From contig NZ_OBMO01000012.1 in NCBI RefSeq assembly GCF_900217905.1, positions 108,519 through 172,518 on the forward strand: DNA of 64,000 nucleotides, in the 5' to 3' direction. The number at the start of each line of letters is the position of its first letter. Positions within the stretch are counted from its first letter, which is position 1. This stretch comes from Alloalcanivorax xenomutans (lineage in GTDB: Bacteria > Pseudomonadota > Gammaproteobacteria > Pseudomonadales > Alcanivoracaceae). Under the pieces are notes generated by a model. The model worked only from the letters and a program-made list of their open reading frames with translations. It had not been told where the DNA came from and did no database searches. Of the stretch, positions 1 through 9,375 are shown piece by piece. Position numbers and translations under genes: made by a program.

Positions 1-1607
1 CCATGGCCGATCGCACCGTGATTCAATGGGACAAGGACGATCTGGAAGCTCTGGGGCTGATGAAGGTGGACGTACTGGCCCTGGGCATGCTCACCGCGAT
101 CCGCAAAACCCTGGATCTGGTCAGCCACTATCGCGGCCGGCCGCTGATCATGCAGGATATCCCCACCGAGGATCCCGCCACCTACGACATGCTCTGCAAG
201 GGCAACAGTCTGGGGGTTTTTCAGGTGGAGTCCCGGGCGCAGATGAACATGCTGCCACGGCTGCGGCCACGCAAGTTCTACGATCTGGTGATCGAGGTGG
301 CCATCGTCCGCCCCGGCCCGATTCAGGGCGACATGGTGCATCCCTATTTGCGCCGCCGCGATGGCCTGGAAGAACCCGATTACCCGGACCCGAAAGTGGA
401 AGCGGTACTGAAACGCACCCTGGGTATCCCCATCTTCCAGGAGCAGGTGATCCAGCTGGTCATGGTGGCGGCGAAATTCTCCGGCGGCGAGGCGGATCAG
501 TTACGCCGGGCCATGGCCCGCTGGGGCAAGAGCGGCGAACTGATGCAGTTCCAGGACAAGGTGATCCAGGGCATGCGCGCCAACGGCTACAGCGAGGACT
601 ATGCCCAGCGCCTGTTCGAGCAAATGAAGGGCTTCGGCGGCTACGGTTTTCCGGAATCCCACTCCGCCAGTTTCGCCCTGCTGGTGTATGTGTCCGCCTG
701 GCTCAAACGCCATCACACCAGCGCCTTTTACTGCGGCTTGCTCAACAGCCTGCCGATGGGCTTTTACAGTCCCTCGCAAATTCTCCAGGATGCGCGCCGC
801 CACGCCATTGAACTGCGCCCTCTGGACGTACGGCACAGCCACTGGGACCACACTCTGGAAGAGACACAAAGACAAAAGCTCGGGGTACAGCCAGCCTTGC
901 GGCTGGGATTTCGTCAGTTGAAAGGGTTCAATCCGGAAGCCGCCGAGCGCCTGGTACAAGCCCGCGCCGAACGCCCCTTCAGCAGCGTGCGTGATCTGTG
1001 TCGGCGGGCCCGTCTTAATCAGCGGGAACGGGAAGCGCTGGTGGCCGGTAACGCACTGCGCGCGCTCAGCGGCCACCGCCACCAGGGCCACTGGGAAATC
1101 CAGGGACTGGAAGCGCCGCGCCCACTGCTTGAAACGGAGCGCGGGGCCGGCAAGGACCATGACGGAGTCTATCTCGACGCCCCTTCGGAGCACGCTGATC
1201 TGCTGCAGGATTACCGTCACCTGGGTCTGACCCTGGGCCGGCATCCCATGGCCCTGGTCCGCCATCTCCCTCGCTTTCGCGGCTGCCGCCGGGCACGGGA
1301 CTTGAAGCGGGGCCGGCCGGGACAACTGATCCGGGTCGCCGGGCTGGTGACCAACCGGCAAAGACCCGGCTCCGCCAAAGGCGCGCTGTTCATGACACTG
1401 GAGGATGAGACCGGCAACACCAACGTGGTGATCTGGAATGCCATTCAGGAACGGTTCCGCAAAACCCTGCTGCGCAGCCCTCTGGTGATCGTCAAAGGCA
1501 CTCTGGAAATCAGTCCGGAAGGCATCGTGCACCTGATGGCGGGAGCCTTGATCGACGCCGGTGATGCGCTGCGGGAATTGAATATCAAGTCGCGGGATTT
1601 TCGCTAA
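1..1607 (+). CDS. dnaE2: Error-prone DNA polymerase DnaE2 (ImuC), C-terminal part
   Basis: This is the C-terminal half of the translesion C-family polymerase that acts with ImuA and ImuB in damage-induced mutagenesis. About 534 residues are visible; the start lies left of the window and the usual protein is a little over 1000 residues. The run FGGYGFPESHSASFALLVY (visible residues 211-229) is typical of the fingers and helix-hairpin-helix part of DnaE enzymes. The end is an OB-fold beginning near RVAGLVTNRQRPGSAKG, a sequence characteristic of DnaE2 rather than the replicative DnaE1. No exonuclease-associated features are visible. A bidirectional terminator follows 30 bases after the stop. 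The family assignment is firm. The partner genes imuA and imuB are not in view. Confidence 0.95.
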   Translation, partial: MADRTVIQWDKDDLEALGLMKVDVLALGMLTAIRKTLDLVSHYRGRPLIMQDIPTEDPATYDMLCKGNSLGVFQVESRAQMNMLPRLRPRKFYDLVIEVAIVRPGPIQGDMVHPYLRRRDGLEEPDYPDPKVEAVLKRTLGIPIFQEQVIQLVMVAAKFSGGEADQLRRAMARWGKSGELMQFQDKVIQGMRANGYSEDYAQRLFEQMKGFGGYGFPESHSASFALLVYVSAWLKRHHTSAFYCGLLNSLPMGFYSPSQILQDARRHAIELRPLDVRHSHWDHTLEETQRQKLGVQPALRLGFRQLKGFNPEAAERLVQARAERPFSSVRDLCRRARLNQREREALVAGNALRALSGHRHQGHWEIQGLEAPRPLLETERGAGKDHDGVYLDAPSEHADLLQDYRHLGLTLGRHPMALVRHLPRFRGCRRARDLKRGRPGQLIRVAGLVTNRQRPGSAKGALFMTLEDETGNTNVVIWNAIQERFRKTLLRSPLVIVKGTLEISPEGIVHLMAGALIDAGDALRELNIKSRDFR

Positions 1608-1636
1608 GGAGGCAGCAAGAGTATCCGCCCCAAAGC

Positions 1637-1667
1637 AAAAACCCCCGCTCAATGAGCGAGGGTTTTT
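1637..1667. terminator. Bidirectional intrinsic terminator
   Basis: Fourteen-base arms (1637-1650 and 1654-1667) with one C-A mismatch close over a three-base loop. The outer bases are A5 on the left and T5 on the right, so the hairpin has a U-tract on either strand. It can end dnaE2 from the left and the tRNA operon from the right. Confidence 0.85.
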
Positions 1668-1671
1668 GTAG

Positions 1672-1747
1672 TGGCGTCCCCTAGGGGAGTCGAACCCCTG
1701 TTACCGCCGTGAAAGGGCGGTGTCCTAGGCCACTAGACGAAGGGGAC
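1672..1747 (-). tRNA. tRNA-Glu (anticodon TTC)
   Basis: A 76-base cloverleaf on the minus strand. The acceptor stem pairs GTCCCCT with AGGGGAC, the anticodon arm CCGCC-CTTTCAC-GGCGG carries TTC, the T arm reads GGGGTTCGACTCCCC, and CCA is encoded at 1672-1674. It lies 5 bases downstream of tRNA-Ala and is cotranscribed with it. Confidence 0.97.
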
Positions 1748-1752
1748 GTGTT

Positions 1753-1828
<76 letters not shown>

Positions 1829-1870
1829 AGATTGTGACCACCGGTATGTGCGTCCCGTGTGGTGCGGCGT

Positions 1871-1898
1871 ATTCTACCCAGGGGCCCTATCCTGTCAA
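1871..1898 (-). promoter_or_regulatory. Sigma-70 promoter of the tRNA-Ala/tRNA-Glu operon
   Basis: On the minus strand a perfect TTGACA (1893-1898) is followed after 16 bases by TAGAAT (1871-1876). A GC-rich discriminator comes next, about 40 bases before tRNA-Ala, as is usual for stringently controlled stable-RNA promoters. Confidence 0.8.
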
Positions 1899-1965
1899 GC
1901 ACTTAGCGGCGGTTTTTCACGGTTTTTGCCCCGTCTGTTCATCCCTTGGTCAAATTGCTGCAATC

Positions 1966-3456
1966 TTAATCAGCCCGGCGAATCAAGGAGGCGTAGGCCT
2001 TCTCCAGCTTCTTGGTTTGCTTCTTGGAAACCCCGCCCAGCACCTCCACCGCGTGACGCAATCGCGCCCGGCTGATATCGGCGCCCAGCAATGCCATGCT
2101 GTCCACCACCGAAAAACTGGCGCTGGTGCCGGCGATGGCCACGAACACCGGGAACAGGAAGTCGCGGATTTTCACATCCAGGGCATCCGCCAGGGCCTTG
2201 GCATCGGCGAACAGATTATCCCGGTTCCAACTGCGCTGAGCCTCACAGGACCAGAGGAAGAACTGCAGCCATTCCTTCATATCCTCGGTGCTGTACTGCT
2301 TATGCTCGAAATCCTGTTCACTAATGGTGAGCATCCCGGAGAAACAGAAGCCGGCCTTGTCCACCACGTCGCTCAGCGTTTCCACCCGCTGCTTGATGTG
2401 CGGCAGCACCTGCATCACGTAGTCCCGATTGAAAGCCCAGCCCATCAGTTGTTGTAGAAACTGTTCATCGGACAGGTCCCGCAACCACTGGCCGTTGAGC
2501 CAGCTCAGCTTTTCCACATCGAACACCGGCCCGCCCAGGGACACGCGGTTGATGTCGAAAGCCGCTTCCATCTCGCTCAGAGAGAAACGCTCACGTTCAT
2601 CGGGCATGGACCAGCCCATGCGACCAAGGTAGTTCACCAGCGCTTCCGGCAGGAAGCCCATGCGGCGATAGAAATTGATACTGGTGGGGTTCTTGCGCTT
2701 GCTGAGTTTGGATTTGTCCGGATTACGCAGCAGCGGCATGTGACACAGCACCGGCATGTCCCAGCCGAAATACTCATACAGCAGCTTGTGTTTCGGCGCG
2801 GAGTTCAGCCATTCCTCACCACGCAGCACATGAGTGATACCCATCAGATGGTCATCCACCACATTGGCCAGATGATAGGTGGGCAGCCCATCGGATTTCA
2901 GCAGAACCTGCGCGTCGGCCAGGGCCCAATCCAGCTCCACGGTGCCGCGCAGCATGTCCTCGATGGCGCAGCGGCCATCCTCCGGCACCCGCATGCGGAT
3001 CACATAAGGCGCCCCTTCCGCTTCGCGGCGGGCCTGCTCGGCTTCATCCAGCTCAAGGTCACGGGGTTTCAACGCCCGGTTTTCACCGCTCTCCTTGATC
3101 CGGGCACGTAACGTGTCCAGTTCCTCGGCGCTGCGGTAACACTTGAAGGCGTGGCCGGCCTGAACCAATTGCTCGGCGTACTGACGGTAGATATCGCCGC
3201 GCTCACTTTGACGGTAAGGCGCGTGAGGGCCACCGACGTCCGGCCCTTCGTCCCAATCCAGCCCCAACCAGCGCAGGGAATCCAGGATCGCCTGCTCCGA
3301 TTCCGCGGTGGAGCGCACCTGGTCGGTATCCTCGATCCTGAGAATGAACTGACCACCGTGCTGACGGGCAAAACAACGATTGAACAAGGCAATGTAAGCG
3401 GTGCCCACATGGGGATCGCCGGTGGGGGACGGGGCTACCCGGGTACGAACGGTCAT
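1966..3456 (-). CDS. gltX: Glutamate--tRNA ligase
   Basis: Class I aminoacyl-tRNA synthetase that charges tRNA-Glu in the cytoplasm (496 residues, normal family length). The HIGH-type signature appears as [16 protein letters not shown] at the N-terminus and the KMSKS-type loop as [10 protein letters not shown]. The open frame extends 36 codons further upstream, but the ATG at 3456 is chosen because it begins the conserved [13 protein letters not shown] block and has GGAG about seven bases before it. The gene lies directly upstream of the tRNA-Ala/tRNA-Glu operon and on the same strand, so the enzyme sits beside one of its own substrate tRNAs. The tRNAs have their own strong promoter. Confidence 0.97.
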   Translation of the reverse strand: MTVRTRVAPSPTGDPHVGTAYIALFNRCFARQHGGQFILRIEDTDQVRSTAESEQAILDSLRWLGLDWDEGPDVGGPHAPYRQSERGDIYRQYAEQLVQAGHAFKCYRSAEELDTLRARIKESGENRALKPRDLELDEAEQARREAEGAPYVIRMRVPEDGRCAIEDMLRGTVELDWALADAQVLLKSDGLPTYHLANVVDDHLMGITHVLRGEEWLNSAPKHKLLYEYFGWDMPVLCHMPLLRNPDKSKLSKRKNPTSINFYRRMGFLPEALVNYLGRMGWSMPDERERFSLSEMEAAFDINRVSLGGPVFDVEKLSWLNGQWLRDLSDEQFLQQLMGWAFNRDYVMQVLPHIKQRVETLSDVVDKAGFCFSGMLTISEQDFEHKQYSTEDMKEWLQFFLWSCEAQRSWNRDNLFADAKALADALDVKIRDFLFPVFVAIAGTSASFSVVDSMALLGADISRARLRHAVEVLGGVSKKQTKKLEKAYASLIRRAD

Positions 3457-3672
3457 GACAACTCCACGGCCGGAAAAAGGCGGCATTATACGGCATTTGC
3501 CGGCACGCCGACATGCTATTCGCCCGCCGCGGGCCGGTCGAACAGCGCCTTCCTCATTTGACAAAAAACGGCAACAGGAGGACCTTTTTGTATCCGGTCC
3601 GTCTGATATTCAATCCATACTGGCCGGCTTTGACGCTGTTACTTTCTTCGCCGTAATCAAGGAGGGCCTGAA

Positions 3673-4089
3673 ATGAAAGTACTACTGACCGCCGCGCTGC
3701 TGGTGCTGGCACCGTTCGCCACCGCCATCGAGCGCACTCCCGCGCCGCCCGAAGCCGAAGTGTATTTCATCACGCCGCAGGACGGTGACACCGTCTCCGG
3801 GCCGGTCACCGTGAAATTCGGTCTCAAAGGCATGGGCGTGGCCCCCGCCGGCGTCACCCAGGACAATACCGGGCACCACCACCTCCTGGTGGATCTGAAG
3901 GAGGCGGTGAACGAGGATCAGCCTCTGCCCAGTAATGACAACGTGCGCCATTTCGGCGGCGGCCAGACCGAAACCACTCTGGATCTGCCACCGGGCGAAC
4001 ATACCCTGCAATTGATCATGGGCGATGCCCGCCACGTGCCGTTCGAGCCTTCCATCACCAGCGAGAAAATCACCATCACGGTGAAGTAA
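3673..4089 (+). CDS. Secreted DUF4399 protein
   Basis: A 138-residue protein with a clear signal peptide (MKVLLTAALLVLAPFATA) and one DUF4399 domain filling the rest. The family hallmarks GHHHLLVDL (about residues 65-73) and HFGGGQTET (about 93-101) are present. The domain has a beta-sandwich look and resembles periplasmic metal- or ligand-binding folds, but no function is established. The histidine cluster GHHH could bind a metal; that is inference. The start has a strong ribosome-binding site (AAGGAGG) and is monocistronic, with convergent usp to the right. The domain assignment is confident and the role unknown. Confidence 0.85.
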   Translation: MKVLLTAALLVLAPFATAIERTPAPPEAEVYFITPQDGDTVSGPVTVKFGLKGMGVAPAGVTQDNTGHHHLLVDLKEAVNEDQPLPSNDNVRHFGGGQTETTLDLPPGEHTLQLIMGDARHVPFEPSITSEKITITVK

Positions 4090-4099
4090 ACCGCTGCCG

Positions 4100-4129
4100 C
4101 GGCGGGGCACTCCACCTCGCCGCTGTTTT
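4100..4129 (+). terminator. Probable intrinsic terminator after the DUF4399 gene
   Basis: Eight-base arms CGGCGGGG and CCTCGCCG (one G-U pair) are followed by CTGTTTTCCTTT, 11 bases after the DUF4399 stop. Confidence 0.6.
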
Positions 4130-4142
4130 CCTTTCTCCGGGG

Positions 4143-4997
4143 TCAGCGCAACAGCAGGTGCGGCACCCTCGCCTCTCGCAGCATTTCATTGGTGGTACTG
4201 CCCAGCAGGAATTCCCGGATACGGGAATGGCCGTAAGCGCCCATCACCAACAGCTCGATACCATGCTCCTGCTGATAACGATGCAACGCCGGTTCCACCT
4301 CACCTTCCAGGATGGCGGTGAAGACCTGATGACCGCCATCGGACAAGCGCTCCCCGGCCCAGGCCAGCTCTTCGTGACGGGCATGCTGGCCATCATCGAC
4401 GGTCACCAGATGACAGTCCAGACCACGGAACAGCGGACTGGCGGCCAGCATTTCCACCCCCTTGCGGCAAGTATCACTGCCATCGAAAGCCAGCATGATC
4501 ACCCCGGGCTCGGAGAACGTCTCGGGCACTACCAGTATCGGCCGGTAGACCGCCCGGACCACCCGCTCCACGTTGTCCCCCACTTTGGCGGACGCCCCCT
4601 GATGTTCGGTGCCCTGCCGTCCGATCACCAGCAGCCGGGTCTCGTCCTGAAGCGCCAGCAGGCTTTCCAACAGGTCGCCATGGCGTTGTTGCAACTCCGG
4701 ATCGTCGATGCCTTTGTCCATCGCCCGGGCCTTGGCCGCGTCCAGCATCAACTTTCCCTGTTCCATGGCCACCCGGTTACGGCGGGCGTCCAGGTCGGCC
4801 AACTCTTCCATCAGATGTTCACGGGCGCCCAGGCTCAAGGACCCGCTCAAGTCCGTGGGCGTGCTCGGATAACGTTGCTGGTCCAGCACATGCAGCAGCT
4901 TCAGCGGCGCGTCCAGGCGCCGACTGGCCCAAACCCCGGCATCGCACACCGCGCTGGCGGCCACTGACCCATCAATACAGGCAACGACTTTGCTCAT
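4143..4997 (-). CDS. Tandem universal stress protein (UspA family)
   Basis: A 284-residue cytoplasmic protein made of two UspA domains (about 1-145 and 150-284), the UspE-like layout. The second domain has an intact ATP-binding loop, GAYGHSRIREFLLGS (the G-x2-G-x9-GS pattern). The first has a degenerate version (GRQGTEHQG). The start at 4997 is preferred to an upstream in-frame codon because TGAGGA lies just before it; that ribosome-binding site contains the stop codon of the sulP gene ten bases upstream. The two genes are therefore an operon with likely translational coupling, which suggests the stress protein senses ATP or stress state for the transporter. That link is inference. Confidence 0.9.
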   Translation of the reverse strand: MSKVVACIDGSVAASAVCDAGVWASRRLDAPLKLLHVLDQQRYPSTPTDLSGSLSLGAREHLMEELADLDARRNRVAMEQGKLMLDAAKARAMDKGIDDPELQQRHGDLLESLLALQDETRLLVIGRQGTEHQGASAKVGDNVERVVRAVYRPILVVPETFSEPGVIMLAFDGSDTCRKGVEMLAASPLFRGLDCHLVTVDDGQHARHEELAWAGERLSDGGHQVFTAILEGEVEPALHRYQQEHGIELLVMGAYGHSRIREFLLGSTTNEMLREARVPHLLLR

Positions 4998-5007
4998 GTT
5001 GTTTTCC

Positions 5008-6486
5008 TCAATGTCCACCCATCAGTTTCTCCACGGCGTCCGGCTTATCGTGTACCGCGTATTTGTCCACCAGAGTGGCGCTGGCCTCATTAAGGCCGAT
5101 CAGTTCCACATTGGTGCCTTCGCGGCGGAATTTGATGATCGCCTTGTCCAGTGCGCCAATAGCGGTGATATCCCAAAAATGGGCCCGATGTACATCGATG
5201 ACCACTTTTTCCAGTGCCTCACGAAAATCGAAAGCATCCAGGAACTGTTCCGATGAGGTGAAAAATACCTGCCCCACCACATGGTAGGTACGTTCGCCGG
5301 GAGCGTCCTGTTCCGAACGCACATAAAACACCCGCCCGACTTTATTGGCGTAGAACAGCGCGCTCAGCACCACGCCAACGGCAACCCCCAGGGCCAGGTT
5401 ATGAGTGAGCACGGTGACCACCACGGTGGCCAGCATGACGATGGTGCTGCTGGGCGGATGGCGGCGCAGGTTCACCAGCGATTCCCAACTGAAAGTACCG
5501 ATGGACACCATGATCATCACCGCCACCAGCGCGGCCATCGGAATCCGCGACACGTGATCGCCAAGAAACACCACCAGGATCAGCAACACCACACCGGCCA
5601 CCAGCGTGGACAAGCGGGTACGGCCACCGGATTTCACATTGATCATGGATTGGCCGATCATCGCGCAGCCGGCCATGCCACCGAAGAAACCGGCGACGAT
5701 GTTGGCAATGCCCTGCCCCTTGCACTCGCGATTCTTATTGCTCTCGGTGTCGGTCAGTTCATCGATGATGGCGGCGGTCATCATGGACTCCAGCAGCCCC
5801 ACTATCGCCAGCGTCAGGGACACCGGAAAAATGATCTTCAGGGTTTCCAGGGTCAAAGGGATGTCCGGCAGCAGGAATACCGGCAGGCTGTCCGGCAGGT
5901 CCCCCTTGTCCCCCACGGTGGGGACGTTCCAGCCCATGGCCACGCACAACACGGTAAGACCGATGATGCAAATCAAGGGCGAAGGCACCGCTTTGGTCAA
6001 CAACGGAAACAGATAAATAATCCCCAGACCGCCGATCACCAACGGATAGACCAGCCACGGCACGTCCACCAGCTCCTTGAGCTGGGCCATGAAAATCAGG
6101 ATCGCCAGGGCGTTGACGAAGCCGGTGATCACCGACCGGGACACGAATCGCATCAATTGTCCCAGCTTCAGAAAGCCGGCAACGATTTGCAGCACCCCGG
6201 CCAGAATCGTCGCCGCCAGCAGATACTGCAGGCCATGCTCCTTGACCAGAGTCACCATCACCAGCGCCATGGCGCCGGTAGCGGCGGAAATCATGCCGGG
6301 CCGGCCACCGGCGAAGGCGGTGACCACGGCAATACAGAAAGAGGCATACAGTCCCACCTTGGGATCCACCTCGGCGATGATGGAAAAGGCGATGGCCTCG
6401 GGGATCAGCGCCAGTGCCACGACAATGCCGGCGAGCACGTCCGCGCGAACATTGCTGAACCAATGCGCTTTAAGGGAAGCAATCAT
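5008..6486 (-). CDS. SulP-family anion transporter with STAS domain
   Basis: Inner-membrane anion carrier of the SulP (SLC26) family, 492 residues. A hydrophobic transport core fills about residues 10-385, with the early segment [21 protein letters not shown] and the conserved [20 protein letters not shown] region around 265-285. A C-terminal STAS domain follows (about 387-492). Substrates in this family include sulfate, bicarbonate and chloride; sequence alone does not decide between them. No carbonic anhydrase or cysteine-biosynthesis gene is adjacent. It is the first gene of an operon with the tandem Usp protein. The upstream region has an AT-rich hairpin that might attenuate expression. 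Confidence 0.92.
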   Translation of the reverse strand: MIASLKAHWFSNVRADVLAGIVVALALIPEAIAFSIIAEVDPKVGLYASFCIAVVTAFAGGRPGMISAATGAMALVMVTLVKEHGLQYLLAATILAGVLQIVAGFLKLGQLMRFVSRSVITGFVNALAILIFMAQLKELVDVPWLVYPLVIGGLGIIYLFPLLTKAVPSPLICIIGLTVLCVAMGWNVPTVGDKGDLPDSLPVFLLPDIPLTLETLKIIFPVSLTLAIVGLLESMMTAAIIDELTDTESNKNRECKGQGIANIVAGFFGGMAGCAMIGQSMINVKSGGRTRLSTLVAGVVLLILVVFLGDHVSRIPMAALVAVMIMVSIGTFSWESLVNLRRHPPSSTIVMLATVVVTVLTHNLALGVAVGVVLSALFYANKVGRVFYVRSEQDAPGERTYHVVGQVFFTSSEQFLDAFDFREALEKVVIDVHRAHFWDITAIGALDKAIIKFRREGTNVELIGLNEASATLVDKYAVHDKPDAVEKLMGGH

Positions 6487-6816
6487 TAACGGAAAACCCT
6501 ATGTACGTATGCAAAAAAAGACACCACAAAAGGCGGCAACAAAAATTGCCTGAAGCAATTTGGGCATAAAAACAGGCGATAAATCGCGAATACGGGACAA
6601 CGGTCCCGCGGGAACCAGAAAGTTCCGGGGATGAACACCGTCGGGCCGGCGCGAGAAGCACCTGCCGGGTGTCGGAAGATCCGCGCGCTAGGGCGGAGTC
6701 AGGCCATCAAGGATGGCGGGGGAATACGAATGCAACATGAAAATCAGACATTACCCGTCATGGAAGGCGGCGCAGTCTACCAGCCCGCGCCGGTTATGCC
6801 CACCTCGGATCCGGTT
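6487..6816. other. Intergenic region between divergent sulP and dusA
   Basis: No convincing gene. Three hairpins are visible: AAATTGC/GCAATTT at 6543-6561, with a U-tract when read toward sulP; CGGGAC-AACG-GTCCCG at 6593-6608; and GGAAC/GTTCC at 6611-6626. The first would be a terminator-like element in the sulP leader if sulP is transcribed from further upstream. The remaining sequence shows nothing recognisable. Confidence 0.4.
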
Positions 6817-6844
6817 TTGCCTCACACCGGCACCGTGCGATAAT
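6817..6844 (+). promoter_or_regulatory. Possible sigma-70 promoter of dusA
   Basis: TTGCCT (6817-6822), a 16-base spacer and GATAAT (6839-6844), followed by the dusA ATG 30 bases on. The match is moderate. Confidence 0.45.
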
Positions 6845-6873
6845 GCGCCCCCTGCAGTCGTTGCCACCGTCCC

Positions 6874-7863
6874 ATGCCCACATCCCAACGCCTTGCCCCC
6901 GGTCCCGACCGGCGCCTTTCGGTGGCGCCGATGATGGACTACACCACCCGCGACTACCGTTATCTGGCACGGCTGATCAGCCGTCATACGCTGCTGTATA
7001 CGGAAATGGTGGTGGCCCAGGCGGTGATCCATGGCGACCGCGAGCGGCTGCTGGGTTTTGACGACGCCGAGCACCCGGTGGCGGTGCAGCTCGGCGGCAG
7101 CGATCCGGCCCAGTTGGCGGAAGCCGCGCGGATCTGCGCCGACTACGGCTACGACGAGATCAATCTGAACGTGGGCTGTCCCTCGGACCGGGTGCAGCAA
7201 GGCAAGATTGGCGCGGTGCTGATGGCCGAGCCGGATCTGGTGGCCCGCTGCGTGGAGGCCATGGCCCGGGTCAGCCCGGTGCCGGTCACGGTGAAGACCC
7301 GCATTGGTATCGATGATCAGGACGACTATCCGTTCCTGCAACGCTTCGTCGCCCGCATGGACGCCGCCGGCTGCCGCAGCCTGACCATCCACGCCCGCAA
7401 GGCCATCCTCAGCGGCCTGTCGCCGAAGGAAAACCGGGAAATTCCCCCGCTGATCTATGAACGGGCCTATGCCATCAAGCAGGCCTTCCCACATCTTGAG
7501 ATCATTCTCAACGGCGGCCTGCGCGATTTGCCTTCCGTGCTGCACCATCTGGATCAGGTGGATGGTCTGATGATAGGCCGGGAAGCCTACGGCAACCCCT
7601 GGTGCCTGGCCGGTCTGGACGCCACCGTGTTCGGTGATCCCGCGCCCCAACCGGATCGTCATCAGGTGGCACGGGCCTTCCTCTCTTATCTGGAGCAGCG
7701 CTACGCGGGAGGCTGTCATCCCAAGCACGTGCTGCGCCACGCCCTGAACCTGTTCCAGGGCCAGCCCGGAGCCCGCGCCTACCGCCGTCATCTGAGCGAG
7801 AACATGCACCAGGCGGATACCACCCCAAAGGTGTTCGAGGAAGCGCTGGCGCTGGTGGGTTAG
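6874..7863 (+). CDS. dusA: tRNA-dihydrouridine(20/20a) synthase DusA
   Basis: FMN-dependent enzyme that reduces uridines 20 and 20a in the D-loop of tRNA (329 residues, normal length). The N-terminal barrel start RRLSVAPMMDYTTRDYRYL, the catalytic-cysteine motif NVGCPSDRVQQGKIGAVLM and the RIGIDDQDDY segment place it in the DusA branch. There is no obvious Shine-Dalgarno sequence before the ATG, so the leader may be short. It stands alone between divergent sulP and tal. Confidence 0.95.
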   Translation: MPTSQRLAPGPDRRLSVAPMMDYTTRDYRYLARLISRHTLLYTEMVVAQAVIHGDRERLLGFDDAEHPVAVQLGGSDPAQLAEAARICADYGYDEINLNVGCPSDRVQQGKIGAVLMAEPDLVARCVEAMARVSPVPVTVKTRIGIDDQDDYPFLQRFVARMDAAGCRSLTIHARKAILSGLSPKENREIPPLIYERAYAIKQAFPHLEIILNGGLRDLPSVLHHLDQVDGLMIGREAYGNPWCLAGLDATVFGDPAPQPDRHQVARAFLSYLEQRYAGGCHPKHVLRHALNLFQGQPGARAYRRHLSENMHQADTTPKVFEEALALVG

Positions 7864-7971
7864 GTCGGACGCCGGACGTCAGACATCGCCCCCTTTTCCC
7901 ACTGGCAAGAACCTTCCTGGGTTCTTATGCTCTAAGCCTCACTCACTTGTTTTTGGTTAATGGGACGGATC

Positions 7972-8928
7972 ATGGCGAATCAGCGGCAGCAACTGGAGCA
8001 ATGGACCACCGTGGTGGCGGACACCGGCGATATGGAGATGATCGCCGCCCTGGCCCCCTGTGACGCCACCACCAACCCCTCTTTGCTGTTGGCGGCGGCG
8101 CGGGACAGCCGCTATCAGTCCCTGCTGACCCAGGCCCGGAGTCTGGCCACGGAGATGGGCCGTGGCCACGACCTGACCTGGTGCAGTGACGCCTACGCCT
8201 GTCTTGCCGGACAAGCGGTGCTGGAGCACGTTCCAGGGCTGGTTTCCACCGAGGTCGACGCCCGCCTGTCCTTTGACACCCGCGCCACGGTGGAGCGGGC
8301 TCGGCGGCTGATGGCGCTGTACCGGGAACTGGATGTGGACCCGGATCGCATCCTGATCAAAATCGCCGCCACCTGGGAAGGCATCGAGGCTGCCCGTATC
8401 CTCGAAGAGGAAGGTACCCGCTGCAATCTGACCCTGGTGTTCTCCCTGGCCCAGGCCCTGGCCGCCGCCGAAGCCGGCACCACGCTGATCTCCCCGTTCG
8501 TCGGCCGGATCCAGGACTGGCATGTCAAACGCGGCCTCGACATCCAGCACATCGACGACGATCCCGGCGTGCAGTCGGTATGCGGCATTTTCCGCACGCT
8601 CAAGGCTCGGGGACTGGAAACCATCGTCATGGGCGCCAGCTTCCGCAACGCCGATCAAATCCGCGCCCTGGCCGGCTGTGACCGTCTCACCATCAGCCCG
8701 GCCCTGCTGGAAACCCTGGCCGCCGACGAGAACCCGTTGACCCAGGCCCTGGACGCCGCCGACGTGGAACCGGACGAAGACTGGACACCGATCAGCGAGG
8801 CGGGCTTCCGCTGGGCGCTGAATCAGGACCCCATGGCCAACGACCTGCTCAGTGACGGCATCCGCCGCTTCGCCGCGGATCAGGTCGCACTGGAAACTCT
8901 GTTAAGCGAAGAGGAACGTGCCGCGTGA
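7972..8928 (+). CDS. tal: Transaldolase
   Basis: Non-oxidative pentose phosphate enzyme that moves a dihydroxyacetone unit between sugar phosphates (318 residues from the second ATG). The Schiff-base lysine lies in ILIKIAATWEG and the family block TNPSLLLAA in the first 50 residues. The last part of the barrel carries GASFRNADQI. An ATG at 7960 is also in frame, but the ATG at 7972 is preferred because GGGACGG precedes it. The stop overlaps the GTG of the next gene by four bases (GTGA), so the two are translationally coupled. Confidence 0.95.
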   Translation: MANQRQQLEQWTTVVADTGDMEMIAALAPCDATTNPSLLLAAARDSRYQSLLTQARSLATEMGRGHDLTWCSDAYACLAGQAVLEHVPGLVSTEVDARLSFDTRATVERARRLMALYRELDVDPDRILIKIAATWEGIEAARILEEEGTRCNLTLVFSLAQALAAAEAGTTLISPFVGRIQDWHVKRGLDIQHIDDDPGVQSVCGIFRTLKARGLETIVMGASFRNADQIRALAGCDRLTISPALLETLAADENPLTQALDAADVEPDEDWTPISEAGFRWALNQDPMANDLLSDGIRRFAADQVALETLLSEEERAA

Positions 8929-9362
8929 ATTGGATTGCCCGCCTGTTCGAACCCCAGACCACCCGGGAACCGGTCACGGAACTGGATTTGCACCGGGCCG
9001 CCGCCGCCCTGCTGCTGGAAGTGGCGCGCACCGACGGCCGCATTGATGATCGCGAAAAACAAAGCCTGTTCAAGGCGGTGCGCCAACGCTGGCAATTGGA
9101 CAGCGACGAACTGGAAGAGATTGTCGCCGAGCTGCATGAGCGGGTGGAAGGCGCCACCGATCTGTATGAATTCACCAGTCCGTTGCGCGAGCATTGGGGC
9201 CCGGAACCCCGGGCCCGTCTGATCGAGGACATGTGGGCCGTGGCCGCCGCCGATGGCAAGGTGGACGTGTACGAAGAGCATTTGATCCGCCGCGTGGCGG
9301 ACCTGCTCTACGTGTCTCACGGCGATTACATTCGAGCCAAACTCGCTGCCACCGGCGAATAG
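8925..9362 (+). CDS. TerB-like small acidic protein
   Basis: A 145-residue, mostly helical cytoplasmic protein of the TerB/DjlA-N superfamily. The two repeated features RTDGRIDDREK (about residues 36-46) and AADGKVDVYEE (about 109-119) are the paired acidic metal-binding loops of this fold. It begins at GTG 8925, overlapping the tal stop by four bases, with GAGGA ten bases upstream. There is no tellurite cluster nearby, so a tellurite role should not be assumed; these single-domain proteins are widespread and of unknown function. The fold is confident and the role is not. Confidence 0.8.
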   Translation: MNWIARLFEPQTTREPVTELDLHRAAAALLLEVARTDGRIDDREKQSLFKAVRQRWQLDSDELEEIVAELHERVEGATDLYEFTSPLREHWGPEPRARLIEDMWAVAAADGKVDVYEEHLIRRVADLLYVSHGDYIRAKLAATGE

Positions 9363-9375
9363 TGACCCGCGCGGA

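Noticed and set aside
5281..6489. A 402-residue histidine-rich open frame on the plus strand
   Set aside because: It mirrors the sulP gene. The histidines and glutamines arise from antisense reading of hydrophobic codons.
7907..7926. Terminator after dusA
   Set aside because: The AAGAACC/GGTTCTT hairpin has only seven pairs and no U-tract.
8925..9362. Tellurite resistance determinant
   Set aside because: Only a single TerB-like domain is present, with no other ter genes nearby.
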